In this document: positions 34,826 through 43,818 of the stretch, piece by piece
Position numbering within the stretch: the stretch's first letter is position 1
Layout of the letters: every line of letters starts with the position of its first letter
Assembly: GCF_030563405.1 (NCBI RefSeq)
Contig: NZ_CP130749.1
Location: 1,426,001-1,490,000 of the forward strand
From: Vibrio sp. SNU_ST1
Lineage (GTDB): Bacteria; Pseudomonadota; Gammaproteobacteria; Enterobacterales; Vibrionaceae
Reading direction: 5' to 3'
DNA: 64,000 bases
Made by a program: the position numbers and the translations under genes
Notes under the pieces: model-generated
Told to the model about the DNA's origin: nothing
The model's input: the letters and a program-made list of their open reading frames with translations, nothing else
The model's database searches: none

Positions 34826-34862
34826 GCTCAAAGTGATACCTCATCACTTTGAGCTTTTTTTT
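34826..34862 (+). terminator. Rho-independent terminator of maoP
   Basis: Perfect 12-bp stem GCTCAAAGTGAT / ATCACTTTGAGC with a 5-base loop and a run of eight T. Confidence 0.92.
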
Positions 34863-35288
34863 GGTTCATCTCGGATTAGCGGGAACTTAAAACAAACACG
34901 CACATTCTTCATCATAATCAAGTGTAGACAACCTACACAAAAACACCAATATTTATATAAAATTCATATCGATAGCGTGATGATCGCACAATTTCAATAC
35001 GTTCTACGAATGTTAATCCTAATTGGGTTCACCGCACCTCAGCCTACCTTTCTCTTTTAGCGCATGCCTCTGAATTAAGTCAATATGGCGGTATATGAGA
35101 AACGTATTAATCTTGTTTAACTGTCCCAAATATCCATACAAGAATTGTGCAATTTTGAACGTTATAGTCTCAAATATGACGAAAAAGCAAAAACTTGACC
35201 TAAAACAATAGCGCAACCTGACAACTTATTTTATAATGCGAATTAATGTTTAAGAACACTATAAATTCTAATATCTAGGGGCAAATTA
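34863..35288. other. Upstream region of nagB
   Basis: 426 bp, about 470 with the terminator. Very A/T-rich, with no credible gene (a 65-codon minus-strand frame is Phe/Ile-rich noise). It carries a NagC-like palindrome at 35226-35246 and a weak ribosome-binding site (TAGGGGC) before the nagB ATG. Confidence 0.45.
35226..35246. promoter_or_regulatory. Candidate NagC/Mlc-type operator upstream of nagB
   Basis: TTATTT-N9-AATTAA, a 21-bp near-palindrome with a GCGAATTAA half similar to enterobacterial NagC half-sites, 43 bp before the nagB ATG. Only one such site was noted; there is no match by computation. Confidence 0.35.
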
Positions 35289-36089
35289 ATGAGACTTATC
35301 CCGTTAAATCAAGCAGCGCAAGTAGGCAAATGGGCAGCAGCACACATCGTTAAACGTATTAACGATTTTAAACCAACTGCAGAGCGTCCTTTTGTACTTG
35401 GTCTACCAACTGGTGGTACGCCACTAACTACTTATAAAGCACTTATCGAGCTACATAAAGCTGGTGAAGTTAGCTTCAAAAACGTAGTTACATTTAACAT
35501 GGATGAGTACATTGGCATCCCTGCTGATCACCCAGAATCATACCGTACCTTCATGTACTCTAACTTCTTCAACCACATCGACATTCAAGAAGAGAACATC
35601 AATCTTCTAGATGGTAACGCGGAAAACAACGAAGTTGAGTGCAAACGTTACGAAGACAAAATCAAGTCTTACGGCAAAATCAACCTATTCATGGGTGGCG
35701 TAGGCAACGACGGTCACATCGCTTTCAACGAGCCAGCTTCTTCTCTATCTTCACGAACTCGTATCAAAACGTTGACTGAAGACACTCGTATCGCGAACTC
35801 TCGCTTCTTCGATGGCGACATCAACCAAGTTCCTAAGTACGCACTAACAATCGGTGTTGGTACTCTACTTGATTCTGAAGAAATCATGGTTCTAGTAACA
35901 GGCCACAACAAAGCTCTTGCTCTAGAAGCAGCGGTTGAAGGTTCTGTTAACCATCTATGGACGGTATCAGCTCTGCAACTTCACCCTAAATCAGTGATTG
36001 TTTGTGACGAGCCGGCAACTCAAGAACTTAAAGTGAAAACAGTTAAGTACTTCTCTGAGTTAGAAGCTGAGAACATTAAAGACCTATAA
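35289..36089 (+). CDS. nagB: Glucosamine-6-phosphate deaminase
   Basis: 266 residues, the exact length of E. coli NagB. Catalytic residues are visible in TFNMDEYIG (Asp72) and GVGNDGHIAFNEP (His143), with the allosteric GlcNAc-6-P pocket residues in SSLSSRTR. It converts glucosamine-6-phosphate to fructose-6-phosphate plus ammonia, the last step of GlcNAc use after chitinase, NagE and NagA. It is not next to nagA or nagC here. Confidence 0.97.
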   Translation: MRLIPLNQAAQVGKWAAAHIVKRINDFKPTAERPFVLGLPTGGTPLTTYKALIELHKAGEVSFKNVVTFNMDEYIGIPADHPESYRTFMYSNFFNHIDIQEENINLLDGNAENNEVECKRYEDKIKSYGKINLFMGGVGNDGHIAFNEPASSLSSRTRIKTLTEDTRIANSRFFDGDINQVPKYALTIGVGTLLDSEEIMVLVTGHNKALALEAAVEGSVNHLWTVSALQLHPKSVIVCDEPATQELKVKTVKYFSELEAENIKDL

Positions 36090-36143
36090 TTCTTAGTTCT
36101 TGAATGAGAAAGGCGTCTTGTAATAGAAAGCCTCCTTAGGTAG

Positions 36144-36169
36144 AAAAGCCACTTAAATGTGGCTTTTTT
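36144..36169 (+). terminator. Rho-independent terminator of nagB
   Basis: AAAAGCCAC / GTGGCTTTT stem with a 6-base loop and a T run, 55 bp past the stop. Confidence 0.88.
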
Positions 36170-36377
36170 GTGCCTACTATTTTTCTTTTTGATACACGGA
36201 AAAGCTCTATACCGTCATAAATATTTTGCAGCTCTCACCTAACTATCCGGTTACCAAGCGATAGGTATTTAGTGCAAGCTGTTTAGATTCAACTAAAGCC
36301 CCACCTCCCACAAAATCAAAATCAGACATGGTTTTCTACTAAAAACATAGGCCAGTGAACTGCAGTTAGCATTGATA

Positions 36378-36411
36378 GATGTGATATGGTATTCACTAGT
36401 GCTATCACATC
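36378..36411. promoter_or_regulatory. Inverted repeat GATGTGATA ... TATCACATC
   Basis: A perfect 9-bp inverted repeat with a 16-bp centre, 54 bp before the ATG at 36465. TGTGA and TCACA half-sites recall CRP sites, but the spacing is wrong for CRP. The downstream protein has a winged-helix-like N-terminus, so autoregulation is possible. Confidence 0.4.
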
Positions 36412-36464
36412 ATGTATCTCTCCAACACCCATCAGCGGATCACTCCGCTATTTGAGAAAAGACT

Positions 36465-37331
36465 ATGTCAGACAAAATTTCCACATCCGCACTCGCTAAA
36501 CAAAAAGGCATAGAAGCTAAAACTCTATTTAGCGATCTAAAGACCGCAGGCTATATAGTGCGCTCACAGGAACGTTGGGTACTCACCGAAAGAGGAGAAA
36601 GCTTTGGTGGGGAGTATGTGGATCATAAGAAGTTTGGTGTCTTTATTGTCTGGCCAGAAAAACTGCTTATCGATTTGGAGTCATTCTCGGGAAAAACATT
36701 GACCGCTACCCAAGTCGGCAGTGCCTTTCAACTCAGCGCAAAGAAAATCAATTTATTGCTCAATGAGCTTGGCTGGATAAAAAAAGAAGATGACGGTTGG
36801 CATGTCACCTCTACAGGCTTAAAAGCTGGTGGTGAACAGAGGGAAGACAAAGCCACTCAAAACTTATTTGTGGTATGGCACGATTCGTTGCTTCGCAATA
36901 AACGTTTGAAGCAGTCTGTTGTCGAATTTCTAGGGCATGATGCTGAAAGCTACTCTACCGATGTCTCGTTTTCTAGCTTTCGTCAGAAATTTGAGGCGAA
37001 ACACCGGACCTTAGACGGACATTATGTACGTTCAAAGGGAGAGCTGATCATCGATAACTGGCTTTATATGGCAGGAGTGGTTCATGCGTACGAGCGTCCG
37101 CTGCCGATCTCAAAAGAAGTGATCTGCGATTTTTATCTACCAAGTGGTAAGGTGTATATCCAGTTTTGGGGAACCGATTCTGCGCCAATAACCGAAGACA
37201 AGCGTATAGAGACAAGAAAAATATACCAAGAGCACGGCTTTAGCTTAATCGAAATCACTCCTGAGGATATCCCTAACCTAGATAGCGTGCTCCCACCATT
37301 ATTACGCCAATATGGAATAAAAGCGTACTAA
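36465..37331 (+). CDS. Winged-helix protein with a PD-(D/E)XK-like C-terminal domain
   Basis: 288 residues. Two short winged-helix-like repeats (about 1-50 and 75-125) carry the antirepressor-type pattern (ALAKQKGIEAKTLFSDLKTAGYI then RSQERWVLTERG). From about residue 180 comes a compact nuclease-like fold: Glu in RSKGELIIDNWLYMAGV, Asp in VICDFYLP, then VYIQFWGTD where related enzymes normally have Glu, and a final segment YQEHGFSLIEITPEDI. The Gln in place of the third acidic residue may alter or abolish catalysis. Role unknown; DNA processing is a guess. An inverted repeat precedes the gene. Confidence 0.6.
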   Translation: MSDKISTSALAKQKGIEAKTLFSDLKTAGYIVRSQERWVLTERGESFGGEYVDHKKFGVFIVWPEKLLIDLESFSGKTLTATQVGSAFQLSAKKINLLLNELGWIKKEDDGWHVTSTGLKAGGEQREDKATQNLFVVWHDSLLRNKRLKQSVVEFLGHDAESYSTDVSFSSFRQKFEAKHRTLDGHYVRSKGELIIDNWLYMAGVVHAYERPLPISKEVICDFYLPSGKVYIQFWGTDSAPITEDKRIETRKIYQEHGFSLIEITPEDIPNLDSVLPPLLRQYGIKAY

Positions 37332-37661
37332 GCCTAAGCCACTGAATCACGATACTCCAAACCAATCAAGTTCACATTTATTGAATCATTATGGACATTA
37401 TTAACCATAGTGATTTGATGTGTTCGCTATTTTTCCCCAGCCATTCTTCTATTATCTTACACCCATCGACTTGAGCTACCGCAGATACTCGATTTATGGG
37501 GGCATGTTCGATAGCCATTTAAGCGTTAAGTCTTTTAGAAATTGACGGTTCGAGCAACGATTTCGATAGAGATACTGCCTAAATGCGTTATCCGTTTATT
37601 GTTGACGTTACCGAACATAAAACCCTACAACATTTATTATTGATAGATATTAGGATTCAAC
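37332..37661. other. Gap before the nitroreductase gene
   Basis: 330 bp without gene, hairpin or obvious operator; it must contain the nitroreductase promoter. A/T-rich toward the start codon. Confidence 0.45.
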
Positions 37662-38318
37662 ATGACTCATCCAATCATTACTGATCTAAACACTCGTTAC
37701 ACAGCTAAAAAATACGATGCCGAAAAACGCATCTCTGCGGAAAACATGGAAGTAATCAAAGAAGCACTTCGTTTATCAGCTTCTTCTATCAACTCTCAGC
37801 CTTGGAAATTCATCATCATTGAGAGTGACGCAGCAAAACAACGCTTCCACAATACTTTCGAGAACATGTTCCAGTTTAATCAACCGCATGCGAAAGAAGC
37901 GTCACATACGATCCTGTTTGCTCATGATCCTAAATACACTAAAGAGAAATTCGCGAAGCGTGCAGATACGGAAGTAAGCTCTGGTCACCTACCTGCTGAA
38001 ATGTACGAGCAATTCTTAGGTGCTTACGCATTCGCAGAAATGAACACAGACGAAGCCGGTTTCAACGGTAACTGGACTAAGTCTCAGGTGTACATCGCAC
38101 TAGGTAACACAATGCACACGCTAGCACGCCTTGGCATTGCTTCAACACCGATGGAAGGTGTAGATGCCGCTATGATCGGTGAAGAGTTTGCAGACGAACT
38201 AGACGGTCACGTTGTTGATGTAGCGCTAGCAATCGGCTACCACAAAGACGGCGAAGACTATAACCACGGTAAACCAAAAGCACGTCTAGCTCTTGATGAA
38301 ATCGTGACGACGCTTTAA
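37662..38318 (+). CDS. Oxygen-insensitive NAD(P)H nitroreductase (NfsB/FRase I family)
   Basis: 218 residues of the FMN-dependent nitroreductase family. N-terminal FMN-binding RYTAKKYDAEKRIS (Arg/Lys cluster), LRLSASSINSQPWKFIII, and the C-terminal phosphate-binding DYNHGKPKARL, as in NfsB and the flavin reductase FRase I. It reduces quinones, nitroaromatics or FMN in the cytoplasm. A single gene closed by a terminator. Confidence 0.92.
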   Translation: MTHPIITDLNTRYTAKKYDAEKRISAENMEVIKEALRLSASSINSQPWKFIIIESDAAKQRFHNTFENMFQFNQPHAKEASHTILFAHDPKYTKEKFAKRADTEVSSGHLPAEMYEQFLGAYAFAEMNTDEAGFNGNWTKSQVYIALGNTMHTLARLGIASTPMEGVDAAMIGEEFADELDGHVVDVALAIGYHKDGEDYNHGKPKARLALDEIVTTL

Positions 38319-38474
38319 CGCGTTAATTAAGTGATGAATGAATCAACAGCTATAACACGTTAAACAGTGACAACGCTTAACTGCTACAACGCTTTAATTT
38401 TTAAAACGCTTTTTCGTTTTACAAAATATAGTTTCAACAGCACTTCAGACTGTTAAATTACACTGCCTTGTTTT

Positions 38475-38499
38475 GGCCAGACACTCGTCTGGCCTTTTT
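38475..38499 (+). terminator. Rho-independent terminator of the nitroreductase gene
   Basis: Perfect 8-bp GC-rich stem GGCCAGAC / GTCTGGCC with a 4-base loop and five T. Confidence 0.85.
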
Positions 38500-38718
38500 C
38501 ATGCCTGTATTTCGCATCCATCCTTTCTATCTCAGCTTTAGCCATTCCAGCCGCTTTTTAGACCACCAATACTTGATCAGTCCACGCGTTCTAATTCGCG
38601 AAGCGCAGGAGTTACGCTATAATCCCCTTTGTTGAAACATGTTCCTCACCCTGCTTTTTCTGAGCAAACATCATTAATTTTCTTGCCAAACCGCCACAAA
38701 TCTACAAATTAAATCCGA

Positions 38719-38774
38719 GTCATAAGGACACTTAGGATTCATTTTGACCATAAAAACCATCACGTCAATATGAC
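38719..38774 (+). promoter_or_regulatory. Three NorR-type binding boxes
   Basis: GTCA-ATA-TGAC at 38764-38774 is a perfect match to the known NorR site GTCA-N3-TGAC. Two further near-sites lie at 38719-38729 (GTCATAAGGAC) and 38738-38748 (TTCATTTTGAC). Three boxes upstream of the promoter is also the arrangement in E. coli. Confidence 0.75.
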
Positions 38775-38829
38775 TCACCAAACAACGAGACTATCAAATA
38801 AACACATTAAAAACAAACACTTAAAAACA

Positions 38830-38845
38830 TGGCACGACTAGTGCA
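38830..38845 (+). promoter_or_regulatory. Sigma-54 (-24/-12) promoter of norV
   Basis: TGGCACG-N4-GTGCA: GG at 38831-38832 and GC at 38843-38844 with exactly ten bases between, as required for RpoN. It predicts a start about 38856, 27 bp before the norV ATG. Confidence 0.85.
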
Positions 38846-38882
38846 GTGATGACCTTAGATATTTAAATAAGGTATTATCATT

Positions 38883-40388
38883 ATGACTATTCACGTTAAA
38901 TCAAATGTTCACTGGGTTGGCGTCCACGATTGGGAAACAGAACACTTCCATGGTAAGGAATACCACATGAACAAAGGTACCAGCTATAACTCGTACCTGA
39001 TTCGTGAAGAGAAAACGGTGCTTGTTGATACCGTTGATCATCGCTTTACTGAACAATTTCTTGCAAACCTTGAGATGGAAATCGACATCAATGAGATCGA
39101 CTACATCATTTGTCAGCATGCAGAAGAAGACCACTCAGGTGCCCTTTCGGCACTATTAGCCAAAATTCCAAACACACCCGTCTACTGCACAGAAGCTGGC
39201 GTTAACTCGATTGTTGGCCATCACCATCAGCCTGACTGGAACTTCCGAACCGTCAAAACAGGCGACACGCTCGATGTCGGTAACGGTAAGCAACTCATCT
39301 TTGTTGAGATGAAAATGCTGCACTGGCCAGACTCAATGGCAACATACCTCACAGGTGACGAGATCCTGTTCAGTAACGATGCGTTCGGTCAGCACTACTG
39401 TGATGAAAACCTATTCAACGATCAGCTAGACCAAGTAGAGCTGCACGATCAATGTCTGCGTTACTTCTCGAACATCCTCACACCTTTCGCACCTTTGGTG
39501 AAAGCGAAGATAGAAGAAGTGTTGAGTTTAGGTGTACCGATCGATGTGATTGCGACTTCTCACGGTTGTATTTGGCGCGACAACGCGACTCAGATCGTTG
39601 AGCAATACTACGAGTGGTCGAAAGCCTACAAAGAAGATCGCATCACCATTGTCTACGACACCATGTCGAACAACACTCGCATGATGGCCGATGCTATCGC
39701 TAAAGGGATCCGTAAAGGCAGCCCAGAAACGGCAATCAAGGTCTTCAATATCTCTAAGCACGACAAGAATGACATCCTTGCCAACATCTTCCGCTCAAAG
39801 GGCGTACTTGTTGGTTCATCGACCATGAACAATGTGATGATGCCGCAGATCGCTGCGCTACTTGAAGAGATACACGGCCTACGTTTCGCAGAAAAAAGAG
39901 CCGCTGCATTCGGTTCTTCAGGTTGGACCGGTGGCGCAGTTAAACGCATCGATGCTCGCCTACGTGAAGCCAATTTCGAAGTCAGCGCACCACAACACAT
40001 CCACTGGAAACCAGACACAGACGCCCTTCGTCAATGTATCGATTACGGCATGACACTGGCTGAGGTGTGGCGTGTAGAAGCCGATGAAGTGAGCACACCG
40101 AAACAAGTATCACGAAATGTAACACCGCTTGAAGCTACACCAACACCGACAAACACCACTGAAGAACTCAAAGACACGACAGAGCAGAAGCCAGAAGTCG
40201 CTCAAGATAAGCCAGTACACAGTGCAGACTGCACTTGCTGGCGTTGCACAGTGTGTGAATGGGTGTACGACCCACAATTGGGCGAACCCTACCAAGGCGT
40301 CGAACCTGGAACACCATGGGCACAAGTACCTGATGACTTCCTTTGCCCTGAGTGTCATTTAGGCAAAGAAGTGTTTGTGGAGAAATAA
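38883..40388 (+). CDS. norV: Anaerobic nitric oxide reductase flavorubredoxin
   Basis: 501 residues. The N-terminal metallo-beta-lactamase-like diiron domain has ligands in CQHAEEDHSGAL and FSNDAFGQHYCDE; the flavodoxin domain follows (about 255-400: VYDTMSNNTRMMADAIAKG, SSTMNNVMMPQ). A Pro/Thr-rich linker leads to a C-terminal rubredoxin with CTVCEWVYDP and CPECHLG. It reduces NO to N2O with electrons from NorW. It is transcribed from the NorR-controlled sigma-54 promoter. In E. coli the length is 479; the linker is longer here. Confidence 0.96.
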   Translation: MTIHVKSNVHWVGVHDWETEHFHGKEYHMNKGTSYNSYLIREEKTVLVDTVDHRFTEQFLANLEMEIDINEIDYIICQHAEEDHSGALSALLAKIPNTPVYCTEAGVNSIVGHHHQPDWNFRTVKTGDTLDVGNGKQLIFVEMKMLHWPDSMATYLTGDEILFSNDAFGQHYCDENLFNDQLDQVELHDQCLRYFSNILTPFAPLVKAKIEEVLSLGVPIDVIATSHGCIWRDNATQIVEQYYEWSKAYKEDRITIVYDTMSNNTRMMADAIAKGIRKGSPETAIKVFNISKHDKNDILANIFRSKGVLVGSSTMNNVMMPQIAALLEEIHGLRFAEKRAAAFGSSGWTGGAVKRIDARLREANFEVSAPQHIHWKPDTDALRQCIDYGMTLAEVWRVEADEVSTPKQVSRNVTPLEATPTPTNTTEELKDTTEQKPEVAQDKPVHSADCTCWRCTVCEWVYDPQLGEPYQGVEPGTPWAQVPDDFLCPECHLGKEVFVEK

Positions 40389-40389
40389 C

Positions 40390-41559
40390 ATGTCGAACAT
40401 TGTGATTGTGGGCGGTGGTTTCGCCGCCCTACAAACCATAAAGATGGTACGGAAAATTGACCAAGATATCGCGATTACCATGATCACGGCAGATGCTGGA
40501 ATTGAGTACAGTAAGCCGAATCTTTCACACGCATTCAGCCAGGCTCAAACACCACAATCGTTAGCCGTTAATAACGCTCAGCAATTGGCTGAGCAGTACA
40601 GCGTGGTCATCAAAACCAAGGCTTTAGTCAGTGAAATCGATACCAGGCAGCAGTGTGTTCATGTTGACGGGCAAATCATCCACTATTCGAAGTTGGTATT
40701 AGCAACGGGGGCTACACCTTTCATACCACCAGCGGAAGGGCTTAAACGCAGCGCGACCATTACGCTAAATAGCTTGGAAGAGTTCGATAAACACAAAGCT
40801 CAGATCGATGACGCCCAACGTATCACTGTGATTGGTGGAGGCTTGATTGGGGTCGAGCTTGCATTCGACCTTCAAACTGCGGGCAAAGATGTCACGATTA
40901 TCGAACCCGCAAGTTATCTATTGAACAGCCTTGTGCCGCCTTTCGTTTCACTTGAGTTGGAAAGGGAGCTAGCAAAAACAGGGGTTACCGTCGAAACCGA
41001 CTCTGCGATTTGTCGAGCGACTTACCTCCACGATGGAGTCAGGCTACAAACTACCGCCTCACGATTAATACGAGCAGATATCGTGATTGCAGCAGCAGGA
41101 TTAAGGCCAAATACGGCTTTAGCCACGCAAGCGGGAATAGAGGTCAACAGAGGCATTGTGGTTGATGACACCCTGAAAACCAGCGCCAATAATGTGTATG
41201 CGATTGGTGATTGCGCTGAAATTGAAGGTCGTGTGATGGCCTATTTGCAGCCAGCAATCTTGTCTGCAAACGTATTAGCTAAGCAACTCACAACGGGAGA
41301 AGGGGAACCATTATTGAGAGAAGCAAAGCTCAGCTTGCCTCATATCATCACTAAGGTGAAAACACCGAGTTACCCAATTCAACTGGCAGGGCGTGATATC
41401 CAAACCGCTCAGAGTTGGGAAACACGATTCGATCCTAAAGGCATTGTCGCTAAGGGCTTTAATGAATATAACCAGTTGGTTGGATTCATTGTCACGGGAG
41501 AACACACCAAAGCCGCGTTCCCTCTGCTTAAGGAGCTCCAGACCAGCTCTCCAGCATAA
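40390..41559 (+). CDS. norW: NADH:flavorubredoxin reductase
   Basis: 389 residues from the ATG at 40390, one base after the norV stop, with GGAGAAA inside the end of norV. It is an FAD/NADH pyridine-nucleotide-disulfide-oxidoreductase-like enzyme: FAD Rossmann motif IVIVGGGFAALQTI at the start, NADH motif VIGGGLIGVELAFDLQTAG near residue 150, and C-terminal FAD segment NVYAIGDCAEIEG. It passes electrons to the rubredoxin domain of NorV. Confidence 0.95.
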   Translation: MSNIVIVGGGFAALQTIKMVRKIDQDIAITMITADAGIEYSKPNLSHAFSQAQTPQSLAVNNAQQLAEQYSVVIKTKALVSEIDTRQQCVHVDGQIIHYSKLVLATGATPFIPPAEGLKRSATITLNSLEEFDKHKAQIDDAQRITVIGGGLIGVELAFDLQTAGKDVTIIEPASYLLNSLVPPFVSLELERELAKTGVTVETDSAICRATYLHDGVRLQTTASRLIRADIVIAAAGLRPNTALATQAGIEVNRGIVVDDTLKTSANNVYAIGDCAEIEGRVMAYLQPAILSANVLAKQLTTGEGEPLLREAKLSLPHIITKVKTPSYPIQLAGRDIQTAQSWETRFDPKGIVAKGFNEYNQLVGFIVTGEHTKAAFPLLKELQTSSPA

Positions 41560-41678
41560 GTACAAAGGTGAACAAGCAGTCGACTCATTATATAGGTCGA
41601 CTGTATTCAACACGAAAATGCACATCAAATTCGGGAAAATTTGATGCTTTCAACTAGAACAACTCTAGGTATAAGCAA

Positions 41679-41709
41679 TAAAAAAGCCAGTCAATAGACT
41701 GGCTTTCTT
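41679..41709. terminator. Bidirectional terminator between norW and gltS
   Basis: Perfect 10-bp stem AAAGCCAGTC / GACTGGCTTT with a 4-base loop, T-rich on both sides. Confidence 0.9.
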
Positions 41710-41732
41710 GTAAGCAAAACGTGGCGTTCACA

Positions 41733-42959
41733 TTAACCGATAAACGAGATATACCCTTGTAGGATAATCAGGTTAACAATATCGATAAAGAAAGCACCGA
41801 CGATTGGTACAACCATGAAGGCTTGTGGCGACGGACCGAATCGGTTCACCAAAGAGCCCATGTTCATTACCGCAGTTGGTGTTGCACCTAGGCCGAAACC
41901 ACAGTGACCACCCGCCATTACTGCCGCATCGTAGTTAGAACCCATTACTTTGAACGTCACAAAATAAGAGAAGATACCTAACACCACAGCCTGAACCGCA
42001 AGAATAGCTAAGAACGGAATCGCAAGATCAAAGATATTCCAAAGCTTAAGGCTCATTAGCGCCATCGCTAGGAACAGTGACAATGACACCGTACCAAGAA
42101 TATCAACCGTTTCGCTGTCCGTCTTATGCAGCTTAGTCACTTCAAACACGTTAGTGATGAACACACCGATAAACAACGCGTAAACGAAGTCAGGAATCAT
42201 CAACCAAGAAATTTTAAAAGTCGCCACCCACTGCTCTAGGTACTTCGCACCCGTGATACAGATTAGAAGGATGAACAACACTTCAATCACCTTCTTCGCC
42301 GTCACTTTGTCTTCTTCATACTCGTTGTAAGTAACCAGTTCAGGAAAACGCTCGTGGGTTTGCGTGCCAGTGCCGTACTCAGATTCAAGCTGGTTTTTAT
42401 CAATCAACTTTTGAGCGACTGGGCTACCGATAATACCACCGATAATCAAACCAAACGTGGCTGAAGCCATCGCTATTTCTAGAGTATTGGCAATGCCAAA
42501 CGTGTCGGAAAAAGTTTGCGACCAAGCCGCGCCAGTACCGTGCCCACCCGAAAGCGTGATAGAACCAGCAATCAAACCCATCAAGGGCTCAAGTCCTAGT
42601 GCCGTTGCTAAGGTTACGCCTACACCGTTTTGGATAATGATGTAAACCGAAGCCACCCCTAAGAATAGGAATACCTTAGCACCACCTTTCATCAGCTGTG
42701 TGTAGTTAGCCGCAAGGCCGACCGTTGCAAAGAACATCAACATAAATGTGTTCTGCAAGGGCAAAGAAAACTCAAGATCAAGGCCGTTAAAGTGCAGGGC
42801 TGTAATAGCAAAAGCGACAATCAAGCCGCCGACGATGGGCTCTGGGATATTGTACTTTTTGAGAACCGGAAGCTTTGCATTGACGAAATGACCTAGAAAC
42901 AAAACACTAATCGCGATTAGGAAGGATTCTAGTGGTCCAATTGAAATTAATTGATTCAT
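41733..42959 (-). CDS. gltS: Sodium/glutamate symporter GltS
   Basis: 408 residues, about ten membrane helices, of the ESS family. Marks include FFATVGLAANYTQLMKGG, GSITLSGGHGTGAAWSQTF and the C-terminal GGHCGFGLGATPTAVMNMG, a conserved pair of re-entrant loops. It imports L-glutamate with Na+. It is a single gene: the terminator on its 3' side is shared with norW and a 315-bp gap lies upstream. Confidence 0.95.
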   Translation of the reverse strand: MNQLISIGPLESFLIAISVLFLGHFVNAKLPVLKKYNIPEPIVGGLIVAFAITALHFNGLDLEFSLPLQNTFMLMFFATVGLAANYTQLMKGGAKVFLFLGVASVYIIIQNGVGVTLATALGLEPLMGLIAGSITLSGGHGTGAAWSQTFSDTFGIANTLEIAMASATFGLIIGGIIGSPVAQKLIDKNQLESEYGTGTQTHERFPELVTYNEYEEDKVTAKKVIEVLFILLICITGAKYLEQWVATFKISWLMIPDFVYALFIGVFITNVFEVTKLHKTDSETVDILGTVSLSLFLAMALMSLKLWNIFDLAIPFLAILAVQAVVLGIFSYFVTFKVMGSNYDAAVMAGGHCGFGLGATPTAVMNMGSLVNRFGPSPQAFMVVPIVGAFFIDIVNLIILQGYISFIG

Positions 42960-43274
42960 ATAACCTCTATTTTTTTACGTTCTCATCTTCCTTAACGAGT
43001 CTAGTTTTATTTGTAATTATCTGTGCTGCTCTACCTATATTTATAAAAATTGGAGAGAAATTGTAATTCGAAAAGCGAACACATTACTGCGTTCACTTGG
43101 TGCCATGTTAGTAGCACGTTAACTTTTAGAGGAGATAAAAGGGTTTGTGACAACAATCACCTCTAAAAAGTTGAAAACGGCGTGAGTATTTTTGCCGCTG
43201 ACTCTGCTTTTTTAATACCTAAAAAAGCAAAAAGGAGCTATTGCTAGCTCCTCTTTCATCACCATCGCTGGTAA
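42960..43274. other. Gap between gltS and yibL
   Basis: 315 bp, containing the gltS promoter region and, at its far end, the yibL terminator. No gene on either strand. Confidence 0.5.
43226..43251 (-). terminator. Rho-independent terminator of yibL
   Basis: On the minus strand GGAGCTA-GCAA-TAGCTCC forms a perfect 7-bp hairpin, followed by TTTTTGCTTTTTT. It begins 24 bp past the yibL stop. Confidence 0.85.
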
Positions 43275-43631
43275 TTAGAATTTTTTCGGCGCGTAACCAG
43301 TCATAACCTCAATGCGAAGTTCTTTACCAATCTTCGTCATTGGGTGAACAATTACTAATCCTTTAACAGACTTTTTAAGTTTACCCATATCCGCTTGCTC
43401 AGCCTTAGTAATCTCACGCTTGAATGGCATATCAACCAGAGACTTACGCTCTTGATTTACATCGAAGCTTTCTTTGTGTTTCAGTTGGGCAATCTTCTTG
43501 GTTAGCTTCTTAATCTCGTCTTCAAATTGACGAACAACAGGACGATCATTACGAGTTTTAGCAGCCGCTAACTTGTTGCGACACTTGTCTAGACGGTTGT
43601 TAATTTGTTGAAGTTCGTTTTTAACACTCAT
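43275..43631 (-). CDS. yibL: YibL family ribosome-associated protein (DUF2810)
   Basis: 118 residues. A basic coiled-coil N-terminus (LQQINNRLDKCRNKLAAAKTR) is followed by KKLTKKIAQLKHKES and the conserved GLVIVHPMTKIGKELRIEVMTGYAP. E. coli YibL co-sediments with ribosomes; the mechanism is unknown. Single gene with its own terminator. Confidence 0.9.
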   Translation of the reverse strand: MSVKNELQQINNRLDKCRNKLAAAKTRNDRPVVRQFEDEIKKLTKKIAQLKHKESFDVNQERKSLVDMPFKREITKAEQADMGKLKKSVKGLVIVHPMTKIGKELRIEVMTGYAPKKF

Positions 43632-43773
43632 AATAATTTCCTAAGATTTAACAAGCCAATTCGGATTGGGGCGCGGAGTATAGCACAAGGGTTCACTTGA
43701 ACCGAAATTTATCTTAAACATCGCTATCTAAACGCATCATTTAAGACCAACACAACAGGTCCAACCACAGAAA

Positions 43774-43805
43774 CGCCCTTATTCTTTCGTGTAAACAATA
43801 AGGGC
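43774..43805 (-). terminator. Probable terminator of the acyltransferase-SGNH gene
   Basis: Perfect 10-bp stem CGCCCTTATT / AATAAGGGCG with a 13-base loop, 14 bp past the stop, followed on the minus strand by TTTCTGT. The T tract is short. Confidence 0.6.
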
Positions 43806-43818
43806 GAATGAGCATTTC

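Larger units (their letters stand above)
36090..36464. other. Gap after nagB
   Basis: 375 bp. Contains the nagB terminator (36144-36169) and a 9-bp inverted repeat at 36378-36411 near the next gene. Nothing else was seen. Confidence 0.5.
38319..38882. other. Control region of norVW
   Basis: 564 bp. The first part holds the nitroreductase terminator; from 38700 on lie the NorR boxes and sigma-54 promoter listed below. No norR gene is adjacent. Confidence 0.6.

Noticed and set aside
35019..35216. 65-codon minus-strand frame upstream of nagB
   Set aside because: Phe/Ile-rich composition from A/T-rich DNA, no ribosome-binding site, no recognisable family.
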